Part shown: in pieces, positions 25,645-34,686 of the stretch
How the letters are laid out: each line of letters opens with the position of its first letter
Position numbering within the stretch: position 1 is the stretch's first letter
Assembly: GCA_043101845.1 (NCBI GenBank)
Contig: JBICHN010000001.1
Coordinates: 1-64,000, forward strand
From: JBICHN01 sp043101845
Lineage (GTDB): Bacteria > Planctomycetota > Phycisphaerae > Phycisphaerales > UBA5793
Reading direction: 5' to 3'
DNA length: 64,000 nucleotides
Position numbers and translations under genes: made by a program
The notes under the pieces: generated by a model
The model's database searches: none
What the model was told of the DNA's origin: nothing
The model's input: only the letters and a program-made list of their open reading frames with translations

Positions 25645-26889
25645 TCAGTTGTCGATCCGGCGAAGGATTTCGCGCAGCTCGCGCTCGAGATCCTGAATTC
25701 GGAATGAGTACATATCGGCGAAGGCCGGATCACGCTGCAGCCAGCGGATGAGTTCGCGGAGCGTGTTCGCCGCTTCACCGAGCTGACGACGAACTTCGCG
25801 TTCCGAGCCGCCCCGACCAAGGAGGTACTGATACCGTTGCGCGAGCCGGGGGATCTCACGATTCGCCTCGTCGACGAGAGCCCACCAGCGCTCCTGAATC
25901 TCGCGTCCGTCCTGCGACACTTCATGCCAGCCGTCGAGATTGAGCATGCGGGCGAGTTCCTGCTCGTTGTCCGCCGTGCCCTTGCTCACGCCGAAGAATT
26001 CCGCTTCGCTCGCGGTGAAGGTGAGGATCTCCCCTTCGCGACAGAGCAGATGATCGCCTCCGTCTTCGGAGTCGTACCAAGTCACCTTGATCTCGCCGTT
26101 CGGGAGCACTTCACGATCGGCGCTGAGCGCGTAGTCCTTCTTGATCATGGCCTGGATGATGAAGGGGTTGTAACCAGCCGCTTCAGACATGCGGCGGGAG
26201 AACTCGAGAATCTCTTCGAGCGCCTCGCCGGTTACCGCTTCGCCGCCGTTTCCGGTCGGTCGCCACGCGGTCGCAGCGCCCATGTGGCCTTCGCGCATGA
26301 AGTAGATTTCGCGCGTGTTCAACGCCGTCATGGCGGCCGCGGAGATCGCGGACTTGACCCAGGTCACGATGCGGAACTCGTCGCGTACTTCCGCGAGGTA
26401 GTCACGCAGCTTGACGACTTCGCTCAGCGCGCCGCCCGGGCTGTTGATCTCGAGCACGATCACATCGGGATTGTGCTTCCGCGCCGCGTTGATCGACTCT
26501 TCGAGCTTGTCTTTGCGGAACTTCTCACCGACGCCGCCGTGCATGGGGATGACAAAGACGGTCTTCTTGCCGGTGAAGTCGCTTCGTTCGGGCGTCGAAG
26601 GCCGCTCGGTGTTCTCGGTCCCCGCGACCGGACGCGTCGTCTCGACCGGGGTGTCGTCGCCGGTCGACTCGCCGGTATCAATCGATTCGATCTCATTCGC
26701 GTAGAGCGTGAAGAGCTTCTCGATTGAACCGATCTGAATCTTGAGAATGACGATGTCGTCGGTCTGCTCGACAATTTCGCCTTCGTATGTCTTTCCGTTC
26801 TTGAGCTTCACCACATCGCCGAAGGCGAAGCCGGCGGTCATGACCACTGCCATGAGCAGCGTCAAGAGTGTGCGGATGGACTTGGTCAT
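25645..26889 (-). CDS. Exported ClpP/NfeD-type serine protease
   Basis: 414 residues: signal peptide about 1-24; a small SH3-like beta domain about 26-72 (VVKLKNGKTYEGEIVEQTDD); an acidic Thr-rich linker to about 105; then a ClpP-fold domain. VIVLEINSPGGALSE (143-157) is the oxyanion-hole region of NfeD/SppA proteases, Ser183 in KSAISAAAMTAL is the expected nucleophile, and HMGAATAW (202-209) follows. Lys250 or Lys251 could be the general base (candidate only). The C-terminal 100 residues are helical and charged. Membrane-associated proteolysis in the periplasm is likely. Its upstream neighbour is an inactive-looking paralogue. Confidence 0.85.
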   Translation of the reverse strand: MTKSIRTLLTLLMAVVMTAGFAFGDVVKLKNGKTYEGEIVEQTDDIVILKIQIGSIEKLFTLYANEIESIDTGESTGDDTPVETTRPVAGTENTERPSTPERSDFTGKKTVFVIPMHGGVGEKFRKDKLEESINAARKHNPDVIVLEINSPGGALSEVVKLRDYLAEVRDEFRIVTWVKSAISAAAMTALNTREIYFMREGHMGAATAWRPTGNGGEAVTGEALEEILEFSRRMSEAAGYNPFIIQAMIKKDYALSADREVLPNGEIKVTWYDSEDGGDHLLCREGEILTFTASEAEFFGVSKGTADNEQELARMLNLDGWHEVSQDGREIQERWWALVDEANREIPRLAQRYQYLLGRGGSEREVRRQLGEAANTLRELIRWLQRDPAFADMYSFRIQDLERELREILRRIDN

Positions 26890-26961
26890 AGGCGTATTCC
26901 TCTATCTGTCTGTCTGTGCATTCATCGAGCGTCAACAAAGCGGTCGCGTCGCGCCGTCCGA

Positions 26962-28353
26962 TCAGCCGCCGGGGCGTCGGCCCGGGCGGTTCTGTCGCCG
27001 CTCTTCGCGCTCCTGCTCGGTGATGCTGCGAATGCTTCGTTTCAGTTCTTCGATTTCGAACTCGACTTGCGCCGGATCAATGGCGCCGTACTTAATGCCG
27101 TAGAGCTGGCCACCGTAAGGCGCCTTGCCGAGCGGCGGATACTGGCGGAGGAGTCGCTCGATCTCCTTGTAGAGGTTGAGCTTCATGCCGAGCTTCTTCT
27201 TCGGCTCCTCGTTTCCGCCGTCAATGAAGTCCATGTCCTGACGGATGTCGTAAATGCGCACCCAGGCGTCGTCGTAGCCTTGGACCCACGCGTCGGTCAT
27301 CGCCGTGGCGCGGCCGTCGTAGACATAGAACTCGCGCTCGTTCCGGTAGCGGCGCATGAGGTCATCGATCGAGCGCGCGTCGCCTTCCGAGACGCCGTAG
27401 TTGCGGGCGCGATCGGCGTCGAGTTCGAGGGCCTCCTCGTCGTCGTCGTCGACGACGAGCCACTTGCCGCCGTTCGTGTCGTTCGAGGCATGGAAGACGG
27501 GGTCTTCGCCGCGCCATTCGACTGCGAGGAAGAGTTCCGGGCGAATCATCGCTTCGCAGAGCAGGGCGTCGTGCCCGCCCTCTTCGGCCATGCCGCGGCA
27601 GATGCCGACCCACGCCGAGATCATCTTCGCGCGGACATCCTCGTCCGACCATTGCTCCTTGAGTGACTCATCGAGGTCCTGGCCGCGGCCCATGAAGCCG
27701 TCCGGCTGGAAGTAGATGTCTTCGAACATGAGGGCGTACGCGACTGCGACGCCTTCGGCCCGCTTGATCCAGGCCATGAGTTCGATTTCGTTCTGCTTCG
27801 CTTCCCATTTGATCTCTTCGATGAGATCGCGGTATTCCTCGAGGTCGTAGAAGCCCTCGGTGCAGTCGAACTCGAAGATCACCATATCGGAACCGACATC
27901 GACGGCTTCCTGCCAGAGTGTCTTGAGATTCTCGCCGTACATCTCCCAGCCGATGAGACCGCGCATCGGAATCTTGTAGACCACCGGACGACCGTTCGCG
28001 GCGGCCTGCACGGCTTCGCGATCGGCGTTCGGCGTCGAAGAGACATCGGAACTCGCCGTGGTGTCACCTACATGCTCGGTGTCGGCGACGGCGACCGTGT
28101 CATGAAGCACTTCGAGAATGTTCGACTTCATGAAGGCCCGCGTCGTGCTGATGCCGCGCACGAAAACCTTCATCCGAATCGTCTGGTCGTCTTCTTCGAG
28201 AATGTGCCCGACGAAGCGGCGCCCGTCAGCGAGCGTCACCTGGTCGAGCTTGTCATCGTCTCCCGCGAATGCGGCGGGAATGAGCCCGATGGTAAAGAAG
28301 CTCCCCACGAGGAGAATGGTGAGAAGATTGCGGATCAGCTTGGTCTTGTTCAT
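26962..28353 (-). CDS. Exported ClpP-fold protein, probable inactive paralogue
   Basis: 463 residues with the same architecture as the downstream gene: signal peptide (about 1-30), SH3-like domain about 37-85 (VTLADGRRFVGHILEEDDQ), Asp/Ser/Thr linker, ClpP-fold core. Catalytic features are lost: the SPGG loop reads CTEG (164-167), the serine position reads Gly201 (WIKRAEGVAVAYAL), and HMGAA reads FMGRG. The core ends in a basic tail QNRPGRRPGG. Gap to the active paralogue is 72 bp on the same strand, so co-transcription is likely. A regulatory or scaffolding partner is a reasonable inference. Confidence 0.82.
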   Translation of the reverse strand: MNKTKLIRNLLTILLVGSFFTIGLIPAAFAGDDDKLDQVTLADGRRFVGHILEEDDQTIRMKVFVRGISTTRAFMKSNILEVLHDTVAVADTEHVGDTTASSDVSSTPNADREAVQAAANGRPVVYKIPMRGLIGWEMYGENLKTLWQEAVDVGSDMVIFEFDCTEGFYDLEEYRDLIEEIKWEAKQNEIELMAWIKRAEGVAVAYALMFEDIYFQPDGFMGRGQDLDESLKEQWSDEDVRAKMISAWVGICRGMAEEGGHDALLCEAMIRPELFLAVEWRGEDPVFHASNDTNGGKWLVVDDDDEEALELDADRARNYGVSEGDARSIDDLMRRYRNEREFYVYDGRATAMTDAWVQGYDDAWVRIYDIRQDMDFIDGGNEEPKKKLGMKLNLYKEIERLLRQYPPLGKAPYGGQLYGIKYGAIDPAQVEFEIEELKRSIRSITEQEREERRQNRPGRRPGG

Positions 28354-28528
28354 GATTTCGCCCTGCGAAGTGTCGACTGCGGCCTAACCATCGGCCAGAA
28401 CACAGCTTACGAATATTCAGCCGTAGTGTCGAGATACAAGCGCGGACTCCGCGCCGTCACGCTTCATTCCATTTAACGCACGAAAACCCCCGGAGTTCCC
28501 GTTCCGGGCCCTTCGAGACGGATTTCCG

Positions 28529-29812
28529 TCATTTCGAAGTCCGGGAATCGTCACCCGTGACCCCACCGCCGCCCTTCTCGGTCGCCTCGAGCCGGCGGGC
28601 CATATCGAGGGCGGCCGCACGAGACTCTACCCGATCCTCGAGTTGTGCGTCGTACACGGCGTCGAGCACCGGACGGAACCGCGGTCCCGGGGTCAGCCCG
28701 GCCTGTATGAGGTCATCCCCGGTGAGGTACGGCTTCGGATTAATACCGCTCGGAGTCGCCGCGAGTTCATCCCGATTCCGACGAATCGTCTTGGCGAGAC
28801 TCGGATCACTCGCGGCCAGGAGGATGAGGGCTTCGTCGAAGCGTCGCCGGGCGGCGAGCCGCTTTCGCGCGGCCACCCCGAGCGTCTTCCAGTTCTCGCG
28901 GAACCGGGACTCGAGTCGCAGGAGCGACTCAAAATCACGCTCGACTCGATTGCTGAGCACGAGCGACCGTCGCCATCGCGCCGCGACATTTCGTCGATCC
29001 ACACCCCGGTCGATCGCCCACGCGGCGAGCGCGAGCGCGTGGTCAGCGTCGCTCGGGAGACTGCGGAGCGTCGCGGTTGACGAGGCGTCGGTCGCCGGAT
29101 CATGGAGCGCCGGTCCGTCCAACCCGAGTTCACCCAGCAGTTCGACGGCCCTGGCGCGAGCGGGATGGGTGAGCATCATCTCGATCTCGGCGCCAATGCG
29201 CTCGCGGCTCACGCCCTCGAGCCGCGCCGCGTCGGCGCGAATCGCGTCGCGCGTGGCGTCTTCGATCCGAAAGTCGAAGCGCGCCGCGAACCGGACCGCA
29301 CGGAGCGCCCGAAGGTGATCCTCGTTCAATCGCTCCGTCGCGTCGCCGATCGCCCGGATCACGCCGGCGCGAAGATCGGCTTCACCGCCGACGAAATCGA
29401 TGACCCGGTTCGCGATGGGGTCCTCGAAGAGCCCGTTGATCGTGAAATCCCGGCGTTTCGCATCGTGCTCGGCGTCGGTAAACTCCACGCGGTCGGGTCG
29501 CCGACGATCGGTATAACCCCACTCCGCGCGAAAGGTCGCCACTTCGACGCTATGGCCATAGAGACGCACGAGCATGACGCCGAACGATTCCCCCACCGAT
29601 CGCGTCCGATCGAAGATCGTGGCGACGCGATCGGGTCGAGCGTCGGTCGCGACATCGAAGTCCTTCGGTTCGATGCCGAGCAATTCGTCGCGCACACATC
29701 CGCCGGCGAAGTACGCGACATGCCCGTGGTCCTGCAGGAGTTGCACCACTCGGACCGCCGCCTCTCGAAGCGGTCGGCGGGGCGTGCGGGATGGATTCGC
29801 GGCGGCCGACAT
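28529..29812 (-). CDS. tRNA nucleotidyltransferase / poly(A) polymerase family protein
   Basis: 427 residues of the class II CCA-adding/PcnB family. The head domain has FAGGCVRDELLG (36-46) and DFDVATDARP (51-60) with the two catalytic aspartates, and RRDFTINGLFEDP (120-132). HLRALRAVRFAARFDF and the following RNA-binding helices are typical. Whether it adds CCA or poly(A) cannot be decided here. The start at 29812 has only a weak ribosome site. Its N-terminus overlaps or nearly abuts the divergent peptidase gene. The C-terminal tail (EKGGGGVTGDDSRTSK) is disordered. Confidence 0.9.
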   Translation of the reverse strand: MSAAANPSRTPRRPLREAAVRVVQLLQDHGHVAYFAGGCVRDELLGIEPKDFDVATDARPDRVATIFDRTRSVGESFGVMLVRLYGHSVEVATFRAEWGYTDRRRPDRVEFTDAEHDAKRRDFTINGLFEDPIANRVIDFVGGEADLRAGVIRAIGDATERLNEDHLRALRAVRFAARFDFRIEDATRDAIRADAARLEGVSRERIGAEIEMMLTHPARARAVELLGELGLDGPALHDPATDASSTATLRSLPSDADHALALAAWAIDRGVDRRNVAARWRRSLVLSNRVERDFESLLRLESRFRENWKTLGVAARKRLAARRRFDEALILLAASDPSLAKTIRRNRDELAATPSGINPKPYLTGDDLIQAGLTPGPRFRPVLDAVYDAQLEDRVESRAAALDMARRLEATEKGGGGVTGDDSRTSK

Positions 29813-29842
29813 GGCTCACACTCTAGGAATTCGCGGTGGGGC

Positions 29843-30658
29843 CTGCGCGCGTTCTCAATCATCCTCGTCCTCGGCTCCGGTCTCCTCGCTGGTTGCGCCT
29901 CCAGCCGCGCCGCTGATCCTGAATCGAACCGGGACACGACCGCCGAAGTGAAGTCCACCGCCATCGAACACCTCTCGATGTCAGGCGTCATCGGATACTC
30001 CGAAGAAGGACGACCGATTGAGGCGGTATTCCTTGGCGACGAGTCGGCGCCGACCACGCTCCTCATCGGCGCGATTCACGGCGAAGAGCCGGCCGGCGCC
30101 GTGCTCCTCGAGGCGACCATCGAGGCGCTCCAGTCGTCGGCGAAGTCGTTGATCGGATCGCGCGTGGTCATCGTGCCGGTCGCGAACCCCGACGGCTTCG
30201 CCCGGGGCGAACGACGCAACGCTCGTGGCGTCGACCTGAATCGGAATTTCCCGGCGCGGAACCACCGGGCGGCGACGCGTCACGGAGACGCCCCGCTCTC
30301 CGAATCGGAGAGTCGCGCCATCGCGGCGCTGATCGAACGGATCCGCCCGACGGTGGTCGTCTCCATCCACCAACCGCTCCGCTGCGTCGATTACGACGGT
30401 CCGGCGCAGTCGATCGCCGAGCGGATGGCGGCCGCATGCGACCTTCCGGTTCGTCGCCTCGGCGGACGCCCCGGCTCGCTCGGCTCGTGGGTGGGAGAGG
30501 ATCTCGGCGTGCCGATCGTGACGCTCGAACTTCCCGGCGCCGCATCGCGATGGCCGGGGCCTCAACTCTGGGAGCGATACGGCGGCGCCATCCTTGCCGC
30601 CCTCGACTCGGCGCTGGATGATCGCGCGCCGGTCCATTCAGAGCGTGTCGCCGAGTGA
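29843..30658 (+). CDS. M14-type lipoprotein peptidase / succinylglutamate desuccinylase-like
   Basis: About 271 residues of a zinc carboxypeptidase fold. Zinc ligand motif GAIHGEEPAG (His and Glu), then NPDGFARGERRNARGVDLNRNFP, where the RG(V)DLNRNFP motif is characteristic, then VVSIHQPL with the third ligand. A lipobox LLAGC follows a hydrophobic stretch AFSIILVLGSG, so it is envelope-anchored. Likely murein peptide amidase (MpaA-like) or another peptide-trimming activity. Start codon uncertain: a CTG at 29843 gives an ideal 18-residue lipoprotein signal; the nearest in-frame ATG is at 29720 and would overlap the divergent gene by 93 bp. Confidence 0.75.
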   Translation: MRAFSIILVLGSGLLAGCASSRAADPESNRDTTAEVKSTAIEHLSMSGVIGYSEEGRPIEAVFLGDESAPTTLLIGAIHGEEPAGAVLLEATIEALQSSAKSLIGSRVVIVPVANPDGFARGERRNARGVDLNRNFPARNHRAATRHGDAPLSESESRAIAALIERIRPTVVVSIHQPLRCVDYDGPAQSIAERMAAACDLPVRRLGGRPGSLGSWVGEDLGVPIVTLELPGAASRWPGPQLWERYGGAILAALDSALDDRAPVHSERVAE

Positions 30659-30698
30659 TCCGGCCCGAATCGTTCACCGTTCCGCTACGATTCGTCTC

Positions 30699-31505
30699 AT
30701 GGTTCGACTCACGCGAACAGTCCGGTTCTCGATCAATCCCGCCGCGGTGCGCGAGCGGGGATTTCCCGTGGTTCGCAAGCGGAACGGGTACGGCGGAGCG
30801 CCTTCGATGTCAGGGCTCGGCGCCTACTACGAGTTCGATGTGACCTGCGCAGGTGAGATCGATCCGCGTCTCGGTTTCTTCGTCAACATCAAGGACATCG
30901 ACGACGCGACGCGACGGTCCGCGATTCCGCTCCTCGCCGACGCGGTCGCCGGCGCCGCGGGAAACGCCCGTCCGGAGTCGCTCCTGCCGCGACTCTTTGA
31001 AGCCATCGACCGCGAACTCGACCGTGCGGACGCGATGGACCTCGTGTGGCGGCTGACGCCGTTCCTGAGCTATGCACTGGAGGATCGCGAGATGAGCGCA
31101 TGCGTCGTTCGACAGGATTTCGAGTTCGCCGCCTCGCACCGCCTGCACAGCGCGTCCCTGAGCCCATCGGAAAACAAGGCGGTCTTCGGGAAGTGCAACT
31201 GGGAGAACGGACACGGTCATAACTACCGCCTGCGCGTCGGCGCACTCACCCCGACCGATGCGGACTCGCCGGGGTTCGATCTCGACTCGCTCGAGCGCGT
31301 GGTCGACGAGACGATCATCGAGCGATTCGACCACCGGCATCTCAACAAGGACTGCGAAGAGTTCGCGGATCTCAACCCGAGTGTGGAGAACATCGCCAAA
31401 GTCTGCTTCGAACTTCTCCAACCGGCGCTCGCGGACGCCGGGCTCCGTCTGCACGAGGTGACTGTGTGGGAGACGGAGAAGACGAGCTGCGTCTATCGCG
31501 GCTAG
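30699..31505 (+). CDS. Two-domain 6-pyruvoyl-tetrahydropterin synthase / QueD-like protein
   Basis: 268 residues, about twice the length of QueD. The C-terminal half (about 138-268) is an intact PTPS domain: FEFAASHRLH (His147), KCNWENGHGHNYR with Cys166, His172 and His174 as nucleophile and zinc ligands, ERFDHRHLNKD, PSVENIAK and VWETEKTSCVY. The N-terminal half (about 1-130) aligns with the fold (RTVRFSINP, GAYYEFDVTCAGEID, FFVNIKDID) but lacks the histidines. The active half could make 6-carboxytetrahydropterin for queuosine or a related pterin. ATG at 30699. No other queuosine or folate genes nearby. Confidence 0.85.
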   Translation: MVRLTRTVRFSINPAAVRERGFPVVRKRNGYGGAPSMSGLGAYYEFDVTCAGEIDPRLGFFVNIKDIDDATRRSAIPLLADAVAGAAGNARPESLLPRLFEAIDRELDRADAMDLVWRLTPFLSYALEDREMSACVVRQDFEFAASHRLHSASLSPSENKAVFGKCNWENGHGHNYRLRVGALTPTDADSPGFDLDSLERVVDETIIERFDHRHLNKDCEEFADLNPSVENIAKVCFELLQPALADAGLRLHEVTVWETEKTSCVYRG

Positions 31506-31539
31506 GGTCGTCGCCGCCTCAATCGGAGTTTCTTACCCG

Positions 31540-34500
31540 TTGACGCTCGCCAATCCGAACATGCTGTGGCTCCTGCTGCTCGCAGCGCCGCTCGCGTGGC
31601 TCGGCTCGCGGAGACTCGTCGGCGAAGAGCGGGTGCGCCGGGCGACGATCATCGCGCTTCGCGCCTTTACGCTGGCGTTGTTCGTCGCGACGCTCGCCGG
31701 ACCGTCGCTTGTCCGGGAGCATGACGCCCTCACCGTCATCGCGGTGGTCGATGTAAGCGACTCGATGCGCGAGTTCGCGACGGTCCCGTCGCCCTCGGGC
31801 ACGCCGGCGACCTCGTCGAGCAACCTGGAGGCCGTCCGCGACTGGTTGCGCGGCGCGAACCGTGGTCGTGAGGCCGATGACCGATTCGGCATGGTCGTCT
31901 TCGACGGCGCCCCCGCCGCGGTCGTCGCGCCGACGACGGCGTCGGACTATGTCGACGACGGATTCGATCGACGAATGCGGGAAGGTACGAACATCGAGCA
32001 GGCGATCCGCTACGCCCTCGCCATGTTTCCGCCCGACACGGCGCGGCGGCTCGTGCTCATCTCCGATGGCGTCGCCACCGACGGCGATGCGCTCGAGGCG
32101 GCGCAAGAGGCGGCCGGAGCCCCGATCGATGTCGCGCCGATCGCGTACCGCGTTGATCGCGAAGTGATGATCGAGCGCGTCGAGGCCCCCTCCACAGCGC
32201 GGCCCGGACAGCGCGTCACGGTCCGCGTGCTTCTTCGCTCATCGATCGCCACTCCGGCGCGACTCACCCTGCAGCGGGAAGGAATCATTCTCGATATCAA
32301 TGGCGACGCCCCCGGCGCCTCGCGACGCATCGAACTCGCCCCCGGGCTCAATGTGGAAACGGCGGAAGTCGAGATCGGCGACGACGCGGTCAGCCGATTC
32401 ACCGCGTTCGTCGAAATCCCGTCCGACGCCGATACGCTCGCGGCGAACAACACCGCCGAAGCATTCACGATGAGTCCGGACCGCGGCGCGGCGCTCATTC
32501 TCAACGGGGTGTACGGCGACGGCGACGAGATTCTCGCCGACACCCTTCGCGCCGCTGATTTCAGCGTCGAGTTGAGCGCGGCGAACGAACTACCGCTCAA
32601 TCCGCTCGAACTCCAGAGTTATGACCTCGTCGTCCTGCAGAATGTCGCTGCGGATGACCTCTCGGAACGCCAGCACGAACTGCTCACCCAGTATGTTCAG
32701 GAGCTCGGTGGTGGGCTCATCATGGTCGGCGGATACGAAAGCTTCGGCGCGGGCGGCTGGATCGACACCGCCCTCGAGCCCGTGCTTCCCGTCCATCTCG
32801 ACCTGCCTGACGAGGTCGTCACCCCCACCGCGGCGATCGCCATTGTTCTCGATCGTTCGAATTCGATGGCGGAGACCGTGCTCGGCCAGCGCGAGACGAA
32901 ACAACAGATCGCGAACGAAGGCGCCGCAATCGCGGTAGAAACGCTCGATCCTTCGGACTTCGTCACGGTCATCGCGTTCTCATTGTTTCCCGATGTGGTT
33001 GTGCCGCTGCAACGACGGGGCGAGGGTGAGGAGATCGCCGAGGCGATTCGCTCGATCAATTCCGAAGGCGGGACGAATCTCTACCCCGCGATGGAGCGCG
33101 CGTACGCGTCTCTCCGCGCTGCCGAGGCGGAGATCAAGCATGTCGTCTGCCTGAGCGACGGCCAGAGCGCCGGCGAAGGATTCGACGCGCTCGCGGCGCG
33201 AATGAAAGCGGACGGAATCACCGTGAGCACGATCGCCGTCGGCGATCAGGCCGACCGGCGCACGCTTGCGAACATCGCGGAGGCCGGCGGCGGGCAGTTT
33301 CACTATGTCGCGAATCCCCGGGTGCTGCCCCGCATCTTCGTGAAGGACATCCGCATCATGCGGCGTCCGATGGTGCGCGAGACTCCCTTCGATCCGATCC
33401 TCCTCGCCTCCGGCTCCCCGATCACCAGCGGCTTGAACGATCCGCCTTCGCTCGGCGGATACACGATGACCCGATGGCGCGATGACCGCACGGTGAGCCG
33501 GCTTATGGAGACCCCGGAAGGCGAGCCGCTCCTCGCGTGGTGGCAGGCCGGACTCGGCCGCGTCGCCGCGTTCACCTCCGACGCGCATGAGAACTGGGCG
33601 CGCGGGTGGATCGCGTGGCCGGGATACCGGCGAATGTGGACGCAACTCGCGCGGTCGACGAGTCGACCGGCCGGATCGCGCGACTTCGATCTCTGGACGA
33701 CGATCGAGGACGATCGCTTGGTCATCGATCTCGACGCGACCGCTGCGGTCGACGACGACGAGACGCTCGCCATGATGCAGGTCTCCGGATTCGTGTACGC
33801 TCCGGACGGATCAGCGGTCGAGGTCCGGCTGCGGCCGTCGGGGCCGGCGCGCTTTGCCGCGGAGCTGCCAGCGCCGAATACGGGAAGTTATGTCGTCGCG
33901 CTCACCCCTCGAATCGGCGGTGAAACCGTCGGGCTCGCGCTCGGCGGCGTCACGCGGAACAGCGGCGTCGAGTTCCGGCGCCTGCGAAGCGATGTCGCGC
34001 TCCTCCAGGCGATCAGCGAGGAGACCGGAGGTCGCGTGCTCGACCTTGGTGATGCGGAGTCGGCCGACCTGTTTCGAAGGGAGTCGCTCGATCGCGCGGT
34101 GAGCGCCCAGCCGATGTGGCCACTTCTCCTCTGGCTGTGCGTCGGTTTCTTCTGGCTCGATGTCGCCGCCCGACGAATCGCCTGGGACTGGCCGTGGGTT
34201 CGATCTCTGCTCATCGCGGCCGGACAGCGCGTGGGTGTATCGATTCGCACGCGAAGCGAAGAAGTCGCCGCGTCCGTCGGGGCGTTGCGCGAAGCGGGCG
34301 AACGCGTCGGCCGTGAGATCGACGAGCGCCGCGGCGAAGGACGCGCGTCGTCCACCTCGACGGGCGGCGAGCGATCTGAACCGGCGCCGGTTGAGTATGT
34401 CGCTCGCGAACCGCAAGCGGAGAGCGAATCGGACCCCGAGGCCGCGGCTCGACGACTCGCCGAGGAGCGACGACTCCGCGAGGAGACGCGACGCCGCGCT

Positions 34501-34686
34501 CTCGACGCGCTCAAGGGACGGGCGTCATCGTCCGATCGCGAACCATCGGACTCGGGGCCGGCGGACGACGGCGACGCGGATGACGCGTCGACGACTTCGA
34601 GCCTCCTCGCCGCCAAGCGACGCGCGCGGGATCGATACGCCAACGAGTCCGACTCGGACGAGTCCTCCGATGACTCCGATCGCTAG
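31540..34686 (+). CDS. Large membrane protein with two von Willebrand A domains
   Basis: 1048 residues, TTG start with GGAG 11 bases upstream. N-terminal BatA-like opening (ANPNMLWLLLLAAPLAWLG) gives two membrane helices (about 8-23, 38-56). A first VWA domain begins at the MIDAS motif DVSDS (71-75); a second begins at DRSNS (438-442), with a glutamine-amidotransferase-like segment between them. Last helix near 860-880 (LLLWLCVGFFWLDVAA). The final 150 residues are highly charged (RRLAEERRLREETRRRALDA) and end in an acidic Ser/Asp tail. The bulk should be periplasmic. No MoxR ATPase or DUF58 partner is adjacent. Stop overlaps the convergent rluA by 4 bp. Confidence 0.85.
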   Translation: MTLANPNMLWLLLLAAPLAWLGSRRLVGEERVRRATIIALRAFTLALFVATLAGPSLVREHDALTVIAVVDVSDSMREFATVPSPSGTPATSSSNLEAVRDWLRGANRGREADDRFGMVVFDGAPAAVVAPTTASDYVDDGFDRRMREGTNIEQAIRYALAMFPPDTARRLVLISDGVATDGDALEAAQEAAGAPIDVAPIAYRVDREVMIERVEAPSTARPGQRVTVRVLLRSSIATPARLTLQREGIILDINGDAPGASRRIELAPGLNVETAEVEIGDDAVSRFTAFVEIPSDADTLAANNTAEAFTMSPDRGAALILNGVYGDGDEILADTLRAADFSVELSAANELPLNPLELQSYDLVVLQNVAADDLSERQHELLTQYVQELGGGLIMVGGYESFGAGGWIDTALEPVLPVHLDLPDEVVTPTAAIAIVLDRSNSMAETVLGQRETKQQIANEGAAIAVETLDPSDFVTVIAFSLFPDVVVPLQRRGEGEEIAEAIRSINSEGGTNLYPAMERAYASLRAAEAEIKHVVCLSDGQSAGEGFDALAARMKADGITVSTIAVGDQADRRTLANIAEAGGGQFHYVANPRVLPRIFVKDIRIMRRPMVRETPFDPILLASGSPITSGLNDPPSLGGYTMTRWRDDRTVSRLMETPEGEPLLAWWQAGLGRVAAFTSDAHENWARGWIAWPGYRRMWTQLARSTSRPAGSRDFDLWTTIEDDRLVIDLDATAAVDDDETLAMMQVSGFVYAPDGSAVEVRLRPSGPARFAAELPAPNTGSYVVALTPRIGGETVGLALGGVTRNSGVEFRRLRSDVALLQAISEETGGRVLDLGDAESADLFRRESLDRAVSAQPMWPLLLWLCVGFFWLDVAARRIAWDWPWVRSLLIAAGQRVGVSIRTRSEEVAASVGALREAGERVGREIDERRGEGRASSTSTGGERSEPAPVEYVAREPQAESESDPEAAARRLAEERRLREETRRRALDALKGRASSSDREPSDSGPADDGDADDASTTSSLLAAKRRARDRYANESDSDESSDDSDR

